The translations under genes and the position numbers were made by a program. The notes below the pieces were generated by a model, which ran no database searches, was not told where the DNA came from, and saw only the letters and a program-made list of their open reading frames with translations. Source: Symsagittifera roscoffensis (taxonomy: Eukaryota > Xenacoelomorpha > Acoela > Convolutidae). Taken from it: 64,000 nt of DNA. This document shows positions 21,741 to 32,028 of this stretch, one piece after another (the first letter of the stretch is position 1; every line of letters starts with the position of its first letter). Location of the stretch: the NCBI RefSeq assembly GCF_963678635.1, contig NC_087064.1:27756189-27820188 (forward strand). Direction: 5' to 3'.

Positions 21741-22099
21741 ACAATTTCAACGCATTCTCAAAATATTTAGATGTAAGATTTTGAAACCCAACGGCGTTGA
21801 GCCGATTCTCAATTACAGTCTCTCCTACAAGAGACGTAATTTAAAATTTATTTTTCCCTCGTTTTAATGGAGAAAGTTTTTACAATGTTAGAATTGAAAT
21901 GGTCTACATTGTAGCGGCTAGCTCCCTCTACCACAGCCTGGAACAAATTAGCAACCCGGAAAAAGAACAATTTCTACCCAAAATTTTGGCTATTCCGGGA
22001 CTTTCTTTAAACCCGAACACCACGAACCCACAGAAGAACCTCGCAAGCCTACTCTGCAGAAAAACGTCAAGTGGTGGTGTGGCACGACATCATCAATAA

Positions 22100-23200
22100 T
22101 TCTATCAACAGCCACCGCACAAACAATTACAGAGCTTGCATGCACTGCAGAGGAATTGACAAAAATCCTGAAGACACTGAGAAATATCAGCGCAATTTTA
22201 TACTGTCAGAGTAACGGTACACCGGATATCAGGAACCAGCTGATCAGCTCGGGTATTCTTGGCATTCCTATTACAAAGTGTCTCATTTCAAAGAGGAAGA
22301 GAAGAACGGAGCTGGTCAACGAATATCAGGCACTGCACCAGGACGTCCAGCTGGAGCTAGAGTCTTTGAGGATTGTGTTCGAACACCAAGACAACCTGCC
22401 AGCTGTCTTGTCCAAGCTTCGTTCAAACACAAAAAAGATATCTCAATCGAGAAGGAGGGCGGAGAAAAAAAGACTGGTGAACAAAGGCGAGGCAACTGTT
22501 GAACCGACTGACAAGGAGGCTTCAACGGAGAGGGTGAGTTAAACTTGTGTTATTTGAGTTGCTTTGTGTCAAGTGAGGTTTATTCCTCGTGGCCTGCAAA
22601 CCAATGAGCACAGTTGTACTCCCACCTCAATTCTTGATTTGGAATTTGAAAAACAAACTCATTTGGAAATTAGTCCGTGATTATGCGTCCATTTATGTTA
22701 AATTTATCAACTGTCACCAACGTGTTAAATTTTTGAGAGTTTGTCTAGAAAACGACATTATACCTGATTTTTGAGGTTCAGGGTACCGGAAAACGGGGTG
22801 TTTTCGAACCACGCGGTACACAGTTTTCAGACAAAACTTCTAAGAACGGAGATAAACAAGGCAAAGACAGATGAGAAAAACGTTGAAGTCAAACTAGAAA
22901 GGGCGAGAGGCGCAGTACAGAGGGGTGTAGATGAGAAGATTTGGACTTCGGTAATTAAATATTTAAGTCTTAGGTGACAAAGACAAACAGCAACAGTCAA
23001 AGATACCCATCAGAAGAAGCTAATGAAACTATCAGAAAGGGAAGCAAGGTGAGGGTTCGGTAAGAGCTCTTGATGATGTTGAGTTACCAAATTGGGTAGA
23101 ACAAGTGTTGGCCTTAGGGCCAAAGCATCCCGTCAGGGATAAATTTAATGAGACACGCTTTCTCGCCGACATTGACATCTTTCTCAAAAATTGTTAAGTC
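22100..23200 (+). pseudogene. PLE N-terminal region (degraded)
   Basis: Fragments in several frames (22156-22542, 22589-22774, 22771-22977 and about 23070-23195) carry PLE N-terminal hallmarks: a basic helical stretch with RRRAEKKR, then KFLRVCLENDIIPDF, then a long helical segment, then VLALGPKHPVRDKF. Frameshifts or unrecognised introns separate them; gtgagtt at 22533 could be a donor. Upstream, 21714-22100 is AT-rich terminal-repeat and leader sequence with no gene that I trust. Confidence 0.65.
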
Positions 23201-23230
23201 CCCGGGGAGGCCCTTTGTGAGATCGAAGCT

Positions 23231-24530
23231 GTGGCAAAAGCCTATGCTAAAAGGGTGAAACATACACCATCTGACAAAGGCGTTGAGAAGGCCCGAAAGT
23301 ATCTGAAGAGTAATGGATTAGTTGCGGTACCGTATGACAAAGGCGTGGGTTTTTGTGTAATGAGAGAGGACACCTACGAGAACAAGTTGTCGGATACATT
23401 AGATTCAAATCAATTCAGCAAAAGTAAAGGAACAAGTGATGCGATTGTTTTGAAGATAGAAAGAGACATCAATAAGGAGTTGTTGGCTATGAGGAAAAAA
23501 GATGAAATAAGTGAGAGTCTCTACACAAGGATGAGGTCTACTGGGGGGCAGCCCGCCAGGCTTTATGGGTTGGCGAAAGTGCATAAAGTTAATACCCCAT
23601 TAAGATCGGTCCTCTCCTTGCCTGGTAGCTCTTATTATAACTTGAACAAGGTTCTTGCAAAGTTTTTTTGAGAAAATTGAAGGCGCAAACATCGAAACCA
23701 ACTCACTAGATGCGAGAGTAATCTTAGAGAGCACTAATCTTGAGCCCAATGAAAATTTGATATCTCTAGATGTGAAGAGTTTGTACACAAATGTTCCACT
23801 GAAAGAAGCAATAGACATAGCTCTGAGAAAACTGTATGAGCAAGATAAACCACCATCAATTGCAAGGAAAACCATGAAGAGACTGTTGAACATGGCAGTT
23901 AGTCAAGTCCATTTCAAGTGCAATGAAACATGGTACGTTCAGAAAGATGGTTTGGCAATGGGGGCATCTCTTGCCGTTATTTTAGCAAATCTTTGGCTGA
24001 AGCAGTACGAACCTGCACTATCGAGGGATATTCCCGAAATGTTTTTGCCCGAGAAAGATCTTCACGGAATATGTCCCGAGTGCAATAACAAAATCACGTA
24101 CATGTCAAAAGGTGTAGAATGTGAATGCTGTTTGAACTCGTATCACGTAAAATGCGGTGATATATCAGATGATGAGTATCGAAATATGAGAGAAAAATAA
24201 GTCAGCTTGTTGCCCTGACTTACTTTTCTCTCTTACTGCAATGTATTTTCCGCAGTACCAGATGATTTCACTCATATTTCGATACGTTACGTTGACGATA
24301 TAGTGAGAACAGTGAAGGGTGATCCTGAAAAAGTGCTACGGGCTGCAAACTTACCACATCCAAATTTACAGTTTACAATAGAGACACCCAACAAAAACGG
24401 AACTTTGGCAATTTTGGATTTACAAATAAGTATTGACAAAAGCAGGAAAATTAGCTGTGGGTGGTTTCAAAACCAACAGATACAGGTACCATACTAAATT
24501 TTAGAAGCTGCGCCCCCTTCAGTACAAGAG
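23231..24530 (+). pseudogene. PLE reverse transcriptase with an inserted PHD-type finger
   Basis: RT fingers and palm: PARLYGLAKVHK (about 23550), NLISLDVKSLYTNVP (about 23755, first catalytic Asp) and QKDGLAMGASLA (about 23940). The catalytic YVDD is at 24288-24299, followed by a thumb-like segment. A frameshift lies at about 23660. Between the GLAMG and YVDD blocks is a zinc-finger segment (about 24070-24200) with C-x2-C, C-x2-C, H-x2-C in PHD style (CPECNN...CECCLNSYHVKC). The frame then meets TAA at 24198, and the YVDD block is in another frame. A PLE RT copies the element RNA at the target. Confidence 0.8.
24188..24255 (+). other. Hairpin and putative intron between RT blocks of the PLE
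   Basis: An 18-bp inverted repeat (24188-24205 and 24215-24232, one mismatch, 9-nt loop) directly follows the zinc finger. Its right arm, read backwards, gives gaaaagtaagtcag, a good 5' splice-site string. The left arm has a instead of g there. attttccgcag ends at 24255 and is acceptor-like, after which the YVDD frame is open. Introns occur in PLEs, so a short intron with a mutated donor is possible. Confidence 0.4.
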
Positions 24531-24904
24531 AAGTGTGATTGAAGGAACTGTTCACCGGGTTTTCCGCAGTACGTCAACATGGGAAGAATATGATAAAGCT
24601 ATGAAATTCAATCGTGAGCAGTGGTTGGATAACCAATATCCGGAAAGTTGATCGTCGCGGGTTGCATCCCATGCCCTTGAAAAGATCATCAGCGAGGGCA
24701 AAACAAAAAGAACATGGCTGAGAAAAAGAAGCCCTGTGATTATAGCAGTCATTCACCAGCCATTTTGATGGTCCAATATAGGGGGAATCACAGTCAGACA
24801 TTAGCAAAAAAAAGTGCGCGATATCACCAATGCGCTGATAATATTCACGACGAGGAAATTCAAAACTTGTATGCCCTCTCTAAAATCCTCCTTTTCCAGC
24901 GAAC
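24530..24904 (+). pseudogene. PLE RT thumb to pre-endonuclease region
   Basis: Broken frames contain PLQYKRSV, a YPE string and a QYRG-type motif followed by TRKFKTCMPSLKSSF, the usual approach to the GIY-YIG domain in PLEs. The last codons before element B read on smoothly into those after it: 24890-24904 joined to 48470 gives an uninterrupted frame into KSKVVYRLECCGC. Confidence 0.65.
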
Positions 24905-25786
24905 TGTAACATTCGCCCAAATACTACACAGCGACGGAGCGTAGGAAAAGTACCTATTAACGACTGGCAGGCGTCAGTTACCTTAATCCTACTCGTTTTT
25001 CACCGTCTCGACCTTGCCAGTTGATTTTCTGGTCTGTTTAGGGCTAAGTAAAAAGTTACTATTTTTAGGCCATCAGTCAAACGACTTTTGATCAGCTTTC
25101 GTTTACATGCGAACCAACCACATAGCTGAGTCTCGGATCCTCAGACTACGTGATTGCCATTAAAAACACGGCTCGAACAACCTATTTTAATATGTTTTTG
25201 TGTGACAGTTCTATATTAAATCCATTGGAGATGGATTGACCCTTTCGTCTTTCTAGCTACTCATATTCTAAAATATCAAAATATACCGGTGTTAATTCAG
25301 AGTTCTACGACATCCACGTAGCTACAAAGTCAGTTTTATATAGTCCCTTCACATAAAACAGTCACTGGGGGACCAAGCCTCCGCTCCCGTAATCTTCCTG
25401 AGATAACGCTGTTATCTCTCCCAATTTGTGGCACGTGAGGGTTCAGTGGAATATTCCTTCCCCACTGAAGCTTCCTTCTCCACTAATATCCACTGCTAAG
25501 AGTCTTATCGTGTGTTGTTGCCACGATAAGAGACTTCGTATTTCTCGTCTCTTGTGCGACCGTTTTCCACAATATTTGTCGTTGTTCTGTTTTTTCGTCC
25601 TTTTTCGTCAAAATGGCCGTCTTTTTCTATTTCTCAGAAATATTCACTCTTCAATCGAAATTTTAAATATAAAAATTCTAGAATATTCCTACCCTCCTTC
25701 GCAATATTTTTTCGTTCCTAAGGCCTTTATTCGTTTTTTCTCGTGTCGCCGGAAGGTTGCGCTGTGCCATCTGGCAGAATGGCACA
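24905..25786 (-). repeat. 3' LTR of element B (family 1)
   Basis: 882 bp, TGTGCC...GAATGTTACA on the minus strand. A TATATAAAAC box lies near 25330-25340 (minus sense). It borders PLE sequence at 24904. Confidence 0.9.
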
Positions 25787-26560
25787 TACTCCCCGGACAA
25801 GTCCCCGTCAATGTCCCTATTGATCGCATAACACCGGGTTATTGTCAAGTAGTGTTCCAGTTCTCTATAATCAATCTTACAAATCGCATAAGAAAATGAA
25901 ATTTATCTACTCCACCTCAACTCACTACGTGTTCACAAATGGCATCGTACTACATCTCACTGCCTTTCAACATTTTCACAAAATTTGCACCATGAGGAGT
26001 GTCCTAGATAAAATTTCTTTTCTGACTACTTCCGTCGTCTTGCCATAAAACTTCTTTTCGCTCTTTGTGATTAAAAAGTTGGGACGTGGCACGGCCACGC
26101 ACCCGTTAAAATTAACTTAACGTCACTCACCAAGTATAATCAGTTATTTATGCGGTCCTTTCAATATTAAAACTAAGAAACTCTGTGGCTAGGAAAGTTA
26201 TTGAGTTACTCACCCTTCTCGAGCGAGTTTACTCAAACTTACCATGTCGCCACACAGTTAAATTGTGTCTTACACAGGTTAAAAACTTCAGTCATGTTTA
26301 AATAGGTAAATATACTCACCTATGTTCTATATATATACATGAATAGTATAACTAAAATTCTCTTTCAACAATTTTAACAATTGTAACAATTTTAAAAGTT
26401 TGGTTTGACCAAACTAAATCAAAACAAAAAGTTTAACAAGTTCAATAATCAAAACTTGGTTGATTGGTTCAAGTTTTAACACACAAAGACAATCAAGTTT
26501 TTTTCTCCTTCTCTTGTCTTCTTTGCTCACGTCTTCACTTGTTCTCTTCGTTCATAATCT
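25787..26560 (-). other. 3' UTR of element B
   Basis: AT-rich non-coding sequence between P6 and the 3' LTR. On the sense strand it ends gtccggggagta next to the LTR, the presumed plus-strand primer site. Its last 215 bases are repeated outside the 5' LTR at 47771-47985. No ORF is recognisable. Confidence 0.7.
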
Positions 26561-29500
26561 TCATTCCATCGCTTCTCCATCCTGATCTTCAGCTTCGCTG
26601 TCTTCTAGGACTTTCTCCAGCATGTCCATGGAGTTGCGGGCCGTGTTCCAACTCTCCTGTTCCAACAGCCTCGGTTTGCAACAAGGTAGCAAGTCCACAT
26701 TCACCTTTTGCTCCCGGATCCTGCAAAAGCTGTTGTGAAGACATAGGCTCACATTTCTTTCTAGGTCAGCTCTTAAGACCTCTTTCTTCTCATCTTCAGT
26801 TACACAAGGCGCTCCAGCTACTCGCTTCACCGCCGTGGTGACCATGTTTCTGTGCGTCAGGAATGCTCTCTTATAGGCTCCCGGTCCTATATCTAGCCGG
26901 AAAGATTGATAGGCTACCGTGTTCCTCGACATGTGACGCTTCGCGCGTTCATACATCCATGATGTCATCACTGCACGGAACCAAGGCATCAATCTTTGCC
27001 TTGACCATATTCTTTCAATGGCTTTGGGTATTCTCAGAACCTTGCAGGTGGTTCTGAAAATGTCGAATTCACGACTCATCTTCACGTTGCTCAGCTGCTC
27101 AGGAGTCGGCACGGCCGTCTCCTGTTCACTTGTGTCCGCGTTAGCCTCCAACCATCTCACTGCCAGCATGGCGCTAACCACAACGATTGACACCTGTTGA
27201 TTCTGATCGGGCAACCCCGTAGAGTACAACTCCTCCACGTCCCATACTAGCATCAGATTCCCGCGTTTGGGGTACCACAACGTCTGCGCCAAGCAGTGGC
27301 AAGGATACTCCCCATGGGTTCTCACTATGTTCCTTCGGGTCCGATACCCTGAGGCTCCCAGCAACGGTTCCACCTCCATCAGAATTCTGTGTAAGTCGTC
27401 TTTCTCTTCTATGGTGGGGAATTCAGTGGGTAACGCTCCCTTCGCTTTCTGCTTCTGGAACTCAATCACATTACCCTCGTTCAATCTCAAGAACTCTTCA
27501 CCCACTACGTCTTGCAACTCGCCTTCAGATCTCTTCGGGACTGCCCGAAAGATCTTCGCCAACAAATTATATGACCTCTCCGACATTCTGGCCAACCTCA
27601 CGCACTTTGGCACAGAGAAAAGTTGGTCAATCAACACCTGCTGCGTCCTCGCATCCATCACCACCATGTGCGTAGGATACCTACTATTGCAATATGGCGC
27701 GGAGTTTGAACCTACCAGATTTTTCGAACCAGTAGGTTTATGATAGGCTTCACTATCCTTCAGATTCATTTCGTTCTCCAGAACTTCTCGCCAGCCTCCG
27801 ATCTTCTGCTCTGTCTGCAATGCTCCAGGGATTACTTCCACGCTGAGGGACGTCACTAGCTCATGGGCACGCTCCAGGCGCTCAAGCGATTCTATCGAAC
27901 TCGTCATGCTACAAAATCCCAAGGCTGTGGTCAAGTTTACATCCGTCACACCATGACAGTCCGCGACCAACTCCATGCCACTCTTTTCCGACATGCTCAA
28001 TCTTCCGTACAATCGTGCCAGTTGTCGATGCTGCTCGCTCAGCGTAATCAGGCAGTGCCCCAAGTTGCAAACATGTCCTTCCATCCCACTATGTTGAGCC
28101 AAGCATGTGCCTTGCTTCAACCAATTGCTCGATGGACTTTCCTCGGACAGCTCCGTGGATGGATTGCTCTTCCGCTTTGTCAACCTCATGGCCAGCAGAT
28201 GGTGTATCATGGCCAGATCATGTAAACTCGCGTCATCATCCAGGTCTAACGTGATATACGCCGTCATGTCCCAGATTAAACCGGCGTTAGGATGAGGACA
28301 CCAAGAAGGCTTCATGAGTTCCCACATCGTTACTAGACTGGTTTTCAAGGGACCGTCCCAAGAACCACAATCAAAACTCACTTGCCCCTTTAGCTCGGGA
28401 ACCGAGGGTTTGACCACTTGTTCTTCCAAGATAATTCCCAGCTTGGGTTGTTCCACCATCAGTATTCCAGTTTCTTTAATCCGTTCAACCCAGAAATTGA
28501 GTACTATGACTTGCTCATAGTCGAAGTACGCTTCCCTGGCTTCTTCATTCACGAAGGGGTTATATGCCATCCCCGGTATGCCAGACACATATTGGAACGA
28601 CTTCAGTTTCCCTAGTGTTGCAAAGTCTTTTTGTCCCTTGACTGCTTCAATAAACTCCCGGCTCACTTTCAACTCTTTGTTGGAATATCTTCTCACTTCT
28701 TCCAACTTGCGATAGCTCTCCATGTCATTCGACTCCTTATTTGGTACAGTCAACGGCATATCCTGATATAGTTCCAGGAGTGCCCTAAGGAAGTTCCTTT
28801 CGCAATCAACTCCCTTTTGCCGAATGATCTTTATACATTCTCCCAAAACAGGAGTGGGGATACGATCCACCACGAACCTGACAAAGCAAAGGGCATCCTT
28901 ACGCTTAGCCCATGCTATCGCAGAATCGTCTTTTGAAGTCAACGCTCGCAGAGCTTCCATCAGCTCCAGCTCCTGTTCCCGTGATTTCGAATCATTACTG
29001 GCTTTATATTCCGCCTTCTTGATGCCCATCAAGCACCAAGCCAACCGTACTTGCAGGTCAGTTCTCGTGCACGGATGAGCCAGGTACGCTGCCACCGTCG
29101 CAGGTGCATGCATCGTCTCGTCGAAGTATCTCTGGAGGGCCGCCCTCCAAGAAATTTCCAGTAGTTTTTCCAATCCGATTTCGTTCGCTTCAGAGGACAT
29201 TACCGTGCCGTATTCTTTCCGATTTAAGTTTGAATTCTCCGTAAGCTCTTTCAGATATTCCTGCATGGCTCGCTTCTCGCTCCAAGCCATCAGGTGCCCT
29301 CTCGCGGAGTTCCTCGCTTTCAACATCTCCACATAACCCCCTGCTGGATCTCCCATGTGGACCGATTCCGGCACAGTGACTCGACTGTACTCGACCACGT
29401 CGATTTGTCCTTCCAGTTTCAACTTGGCCATGTTGGTTCGCGAGGGCCTGTAATCTTCAAGTCCTCCAGATCCACATTGACTGATGATCTCCATCTCTAA

Positions 29501-29647
29501 CTTAGTGTCTGCCGCCAGGGTTCGTGCTGTCTTCTTTGATTTCATGGCTGTCGTGGTCAGACCTGCCAAGAGCATAGGGGGTATCAGGTTTTCTTTTTCT
29601 CCCCGGTCAGCGTCGCACCATCTCCTTGCCCGCTCTCGCCTGAACAA
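26561..29647 (-). CDS. P6: 1,028-residue conserved protein of unknown family
   Basis: The longest intact accessory ORF here. The first about 40 codons overlap P5 in another frame; the true protein probably enters from P5 through an A-rich slip point near 29590-29600, so the ATG at 29647 may not be used. Conserved with element A at PSWCPHP (residue about 450), SVPKCVRLARMS (about 690), EYPCHCLAQTLWYP (about 800), PWFRAVMTSWMY (about 905), LTHRN..TT (about 945) and NVSLCLHNSFC (about 985). Mostly helical with evenly mixed charges. One hydrophobic run (VSIVVVSAMLAVRW, about 840) is too short and charged-flanked for a sure membrane span. No signal peptide, no furin-type site and no zinc knuckle, so it does not look like an envelope. 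Cys and His in CHC and HNSFC could bind metal or be catalytic; that is speculation. Confidence 0.75.
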   Translation of the reverse strand: MFRRERARRWCDADRGEKENLIPPMLLAGLTTTAMKSKKTARTLAADTKLEMEIISQCGSGGLEDYRPSRTNMAKLKLEGQIDVVEYSRVTVPESVHMGDPAGGYVEMLKARNSARGHLMAWSEKRAMQEYLKELTENSNLNRKEYGTVMSSEANEIGLEKLLEISWRAALQRYFDETMHAPATVAAYLAHPCTRTDLQVRLAWCLMGIKKAEYKASNDSKSREQELELMEALRALTSKDDSAIAWAKRKDALCFVRFVVDRIPTPVLGECIKIIRQKGVDCERNFLRALLELYQDMPLTVPNKESNDMESYRKLEEVRRYSNKELKVSREFIEAVKGQKDFATLGKLKSFQYVSGIPGMAYNPFVNEEAREAYFDYEQVIVLNFWVERIKETGILMVEQPKLGIILEEQVVKPSVPELKGQVSFDCGSWDGPLKTSLVTMWELMKPSWCPHPNAGLIWDMTAYITLDLDDDASLHDLAMIHHLLAMRLTKRKSNPSTELSEESPSSNWLKQGTCLAQHSGMEGHVCNLGHCLITLSEQHRQLARLYGRLSMSEKSGMELVADCHGVTDVNLTTALGFCSMTSSIESLERLERAHELVTSLSVEVIPGALQTEQKIGGWREVLENEMNLKDSEAYHKPTGSKNLVGSNSAPYCNSRYPTHMVVMDARTQQVLIDQLFSVPKCVRLARMSERSYNLLAKIFRAVPKRSEGELQDVVGEEFLRLNEGNVIEFQKQKAKGALPTEFPTIEEKDDLHRILMEVEPLLGASGYRTRRNIVRTHGEYPCHCLAQTLWYPKRGNLMLVWDVEELYSTGLPDQNQQVSIVVVSAMLAVRWLEANADTSEQETAVPTPEQLSNVKMSREFDIFRTTCKVLRIPKAIERIWSRQRLMPWFRAVMTSWMYERAKRHMSRNTVAYQSFRLDIGPGAYKRAFLTHRNMVTTAVKRVAGAPCVTEDEKKEVLRADLERNVSLCLHNSFCRIREQKVNVDLLPCCKPRLLEQESWNTARNSMDMLEKVLEDSEAEDQDGEAME

Positions 29648-29958
29648 CCTGCGCTCGTCAGAGAGGCCACCACTGCGCTGGCTTTCGACTTCACCACTCT
29701 CGGGTTCACGGCTCGACTTCTTGTCTTCCCTTTTAGTCGCTTCAGCCCCTTTCTGGCTCGTCTAACGGGTAATTTCTTTGTGACCTGCTGATCATCGGCA
29801 CTGTCTTCTGTAACTGACTCGGTCAGAACATCCGACCCCATGGAGTTCACTATTTTCTCCAGGACCTCACGCATGATGGGTTGGTTCAATCCCACCTTCA
29901 TTATGGACTGCGTCCCATATCGTCGTATCACGTCACATGACCTTTCCATGAAATTCAT
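29584..29958 (-). CDS. P5: basic linker
   Basis: 124 codons in the same frame as P4 and P3. A short helical N-terminus (QPIMREVLEKIVNSM) is followed by a Lys/Arg-rich tract (KKLPVRRARKGLKRLKGKTRSR), which resembles a nuclear-localisation or nucleic-acid-binding segment. It ends at a TGA after an A-rich stretch that also begins the P6 frame, so P5 and P6 were probably one polypeptide. Confidence 0.55.
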   Translation of the reverse strand: MNFMERSCDVIRRYGTQSIMKVGLNQPIMREVLEKIVNSMGSDVLTESVTEDSADDQQVTKKLPVRRARKGLKRLKGKTRSRAVNPRVVKSKASAVVASLTSAGCSGESGQGDGATLTGEKKKT

Positions 29959-30009
29959 TCGGCTCCAGGTTGCCTTTGTCTTGCCTTCTAACTCACTTTG
30001 ATACCTCTC

Positions 30010-31524
30010 CTATTCCTCTTCCGGTAGCGTACTCAGGAAGGATACCCTCATTGATTCTTCGATTTTTCTCCTCCTCGGTGACTCATGGAGCAATCTTTGC
30101 GGATCCCTGTCTCGGCATTCTCTCGCCTGGCTTATTGGGTCCATCGGGGATAAGTCGGCCGACGCCTCCTTTGCAGGGGACATGAAAGACGATGGCGTCA
30201 TTAGCAATAGACTCCCATCGACTTCCCCATCGTCGTCTTCACTGAACCGGTATTCTAGCAAGTCTCTCTCCAACGCTCCTAGATCCGTCTCACCCGGTGT
30301 TCCCGTCTTTCCCTCGATGTCGTTATCGTTATCGTCCTGATCCATCAATTCATCGTCATCTGCATCAGGTTTCGGCTTGGGTCCTGAAGGGCCTTGTCGT
30401 GTGTCCATGCCCGAGTCCGGCCGAGCCTGTACGGTCATGTCTCCTGCATGATAAAATAATTCATCGTTCACCAGGAATTCTACGGACTCCTCGCCATGTG
30501 GTGCCAGGTCCTCTATCGTTATGTATGAGCCTCCTCTGCTCTCCTTTGCCACTTCCAGCATCACTACTGTCACTTCTCCTGACCACTTCAGTCTTGATAA
30601 GTCATCTGTGGGAGTATACACTTCGTTCCACATATCAGCCGAGACCTCTGGTCTCCTGGAAGGTAGTGCCTTGATCTTTTTCCTACTCCAAGCATCAGGA
30701 AATGAGAAGTCAAACGTGTGCGCGGCTGCAACATTCCAGCTGATGAAGCGCGGCTCCATCCCTTCACTCCACTTCAGCATTCTCTTCTCTGCATCACGAG
30801 CTGCTCCGATGCGAGGGGCAATGACGAGAGATGTGACTCCCAACAACATCCTCCTTATCGGTGGATATCGAGGGCATTGGTCCGGCAGCGGCCTGGACCC
30901 AGAAAGCCACGCTTGCTGGTTCTCTTTCGCGTGTGCATAGGCCTCTGGCAAGAGTGGGACTCTCATAGCCGCTCCTGTATCCTTCACTACTGGTCTCAAA
31001 TTCCAAAGCTTCGAGTTAAACTGGATGTGGGAAAGGTCCTCAGGGCCCATTCGGCACTTGAAGTGGTTGTTGAAATCCATCAACACCAAACCTGGCTCCG
31101 CTATTCTTCCGAACAGCCTATCGTCGCTGGCCAGCCCTCTCAGCTCCCTCTGCTCTACCCAATTCAGCACGGAACAGTCCACGACCGAGACCAGGTTGAC
31201 ATACAACACAGAATTCCTGTATGCCTTGACTTGCACGTCCGAGAACGCGAAAGACATCACTGGTCCATACACCGCCGTGACGAATTCCCGCAGTCCGTGA
31301 ATCAGAGCCAACGGATCGATCCGCATCATGACAGCCAAATCGGTCAGCAAGGGCATGCCACAATACAGCTTGCACTCACCCGCATCCGTCGCCACCTTAT
31401 CTTCTCCCGTGACGCTTCTGTTCTGTTGCAAGAGATATTGGAGCAGGAGAGTCCTCCAGTCTTTCATCTTCCTGAGCGAGGCGGTTTCCAACTGCGCGTT
31501 GAACTCACGACTTGTTCCCTGGAG
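30010..31524 (-). CDS. P4: unknown protein of the 3' polyprotein
   Basis: About 500 open codons; the first in-context ATG is at 31467 (MKDWRTLLLQYLLQQN). The folded part is residues 1-330, with blocks GMPLLTDLAVMMRIDP, YGPVMSFAFSD and MEPRFISWNVAAAH shared with element A. The last about 130 residues are acidic and disordered (DADDDELMDQDDNDND). It is in frame with P3 after a TAA at 31525 and with P5 after a TAG at 30010. No domain is recognised. The absence of a membrane segment argues against an envelope role. Confidence 0.62.
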   Translation of the reverse strand, partial: LQGTSREFNAQLETASLRKMKDWRTLLLQYLLQQNRSVTGEDKVATDAGECKLYCGMPLLTDLAVMMRIDPLALIHGLREFVTAVYGPVMSFAFSDVQVKAYRNSVLYVNLVSVVDCSVLNWVEQRELRGLASDDRLFGRIAEPGLVLMDFNNHFKCRMGPEDLSHIQFNSKLWNLRPVVKDTGAAMRVPLLPEAYAHAKENQQAWLSGSRPLPDQCPRYPPIRRMLLGVTSLVIAPRIGAARDAEKRMLKWSEGMEPRFISWNVAAAHTFDFSFPDAWSRKKIKALPSRRPEVSADMWNEVYTPTDDLSRLKWSGEVTVVMLEVAKESRGGSYITIEDLAPHGEESVEFLVNDELFYHAGDMTVQARPDSGMDTRQGPSGPKPKPDADDDELMDQDDNDNDIEGKTGTPGETDLGALERDLLEYRFSEDDDGEVDGSLLLMTPSSFMSPAKEASADLSPMDPISQARECRDRDPQRLLHESPRRRKIEESMRVSFLSTLPEEE

Positions 31525-32028
31525 TTAGTCAGGGTAACGCAACAGCGCAAGCAAATCACCCAGTCGATCGTAGGTCATGGCAGTCAGAGTCAGGAGTCCA
31601 TCCAATCTCAAATCTGCCAACGCTTGGGTGAAGAGGTTCGCCGGTCCCTTCACGAAATTTTCATGACCAAATGTCACGTATAGGGCTAATATCAGGCCAA
31701 ACGACAACTTCCTGATGTCCTTGACGAAACTCGCGATCAGGTTCCGAGATGCCCTCGGATAGCACGTCGACAGGAAGGATGGCGTCCATCCCACTCCCAT
31801 TCCACCCAAGATGGCATCCGATCGTTCATACTGTGCCCTCGTGGCTAGCACGTCAGCTTGGAACTTGTCCAGTGACATCGTGTTTACGTCCTGCATCAAT
31901 TTCAACATCATGCCCCCAGCTAAATCCCGGGCATCAAACAAGTTCTTCAGATACACGTGTATCTCTTTTATCACTGCCGGCGCATGCTCGAACGCGTCCT
32001 CACCCAAGGTGCACAGCCTTGGTGACAA
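31525..32028 (-). CDS. P3: helical domain of the 3' polyprotein
   Basis: 168 open codons directly following P2 in frame after a single TAG (32029). It has an all-helical look, with two hydrophobic helices (FGLILALYVTFG; LTLTAMTYDRLGDLLALL) whose charges suggest a soluble domain. Homologous to the degraded 14333-14881 of element A. Unknown family. Confidence 0.55.
   Translation of the reverse strand: MSPRLCTLGEDAFEHAPAVIKEIHVYLKNLFDARDLAGGMMLKLMQDVNTMSLDKFQADVLATRAQYERSDAILGGMGVGWTPSFLSTCYPRASRNLIASFVKDIRKLSFGLILALYVTFGHENFVKGPANLFTQALADLRLDGLLTLTAMTYDRLGDLLALLRYPD

Larger units (their letters stand above)
21057..24904 (+). mobile_element. Penelope-like element, 5' part, interrupted by element B
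   Basis: PLE with an inverted copy of its own 3' region at the left end, a direct copy next to it, and a broken RT ORF. Target duplication aaattattaag flanks the whole PLE (21046-21056 and 50165-50175). At 24904 it stops inside the region between RT and endonuclease. The missing part resumes at 48467 on the far side of element B. Confidence 0.85.

Noticed and set aside
26561-31524. Envelope glycoprotein in the env position.
   Set aside because: No signal peptide, no transmembrane anchor, no cleavage site and no cysteine-rich ectodomain pattern.
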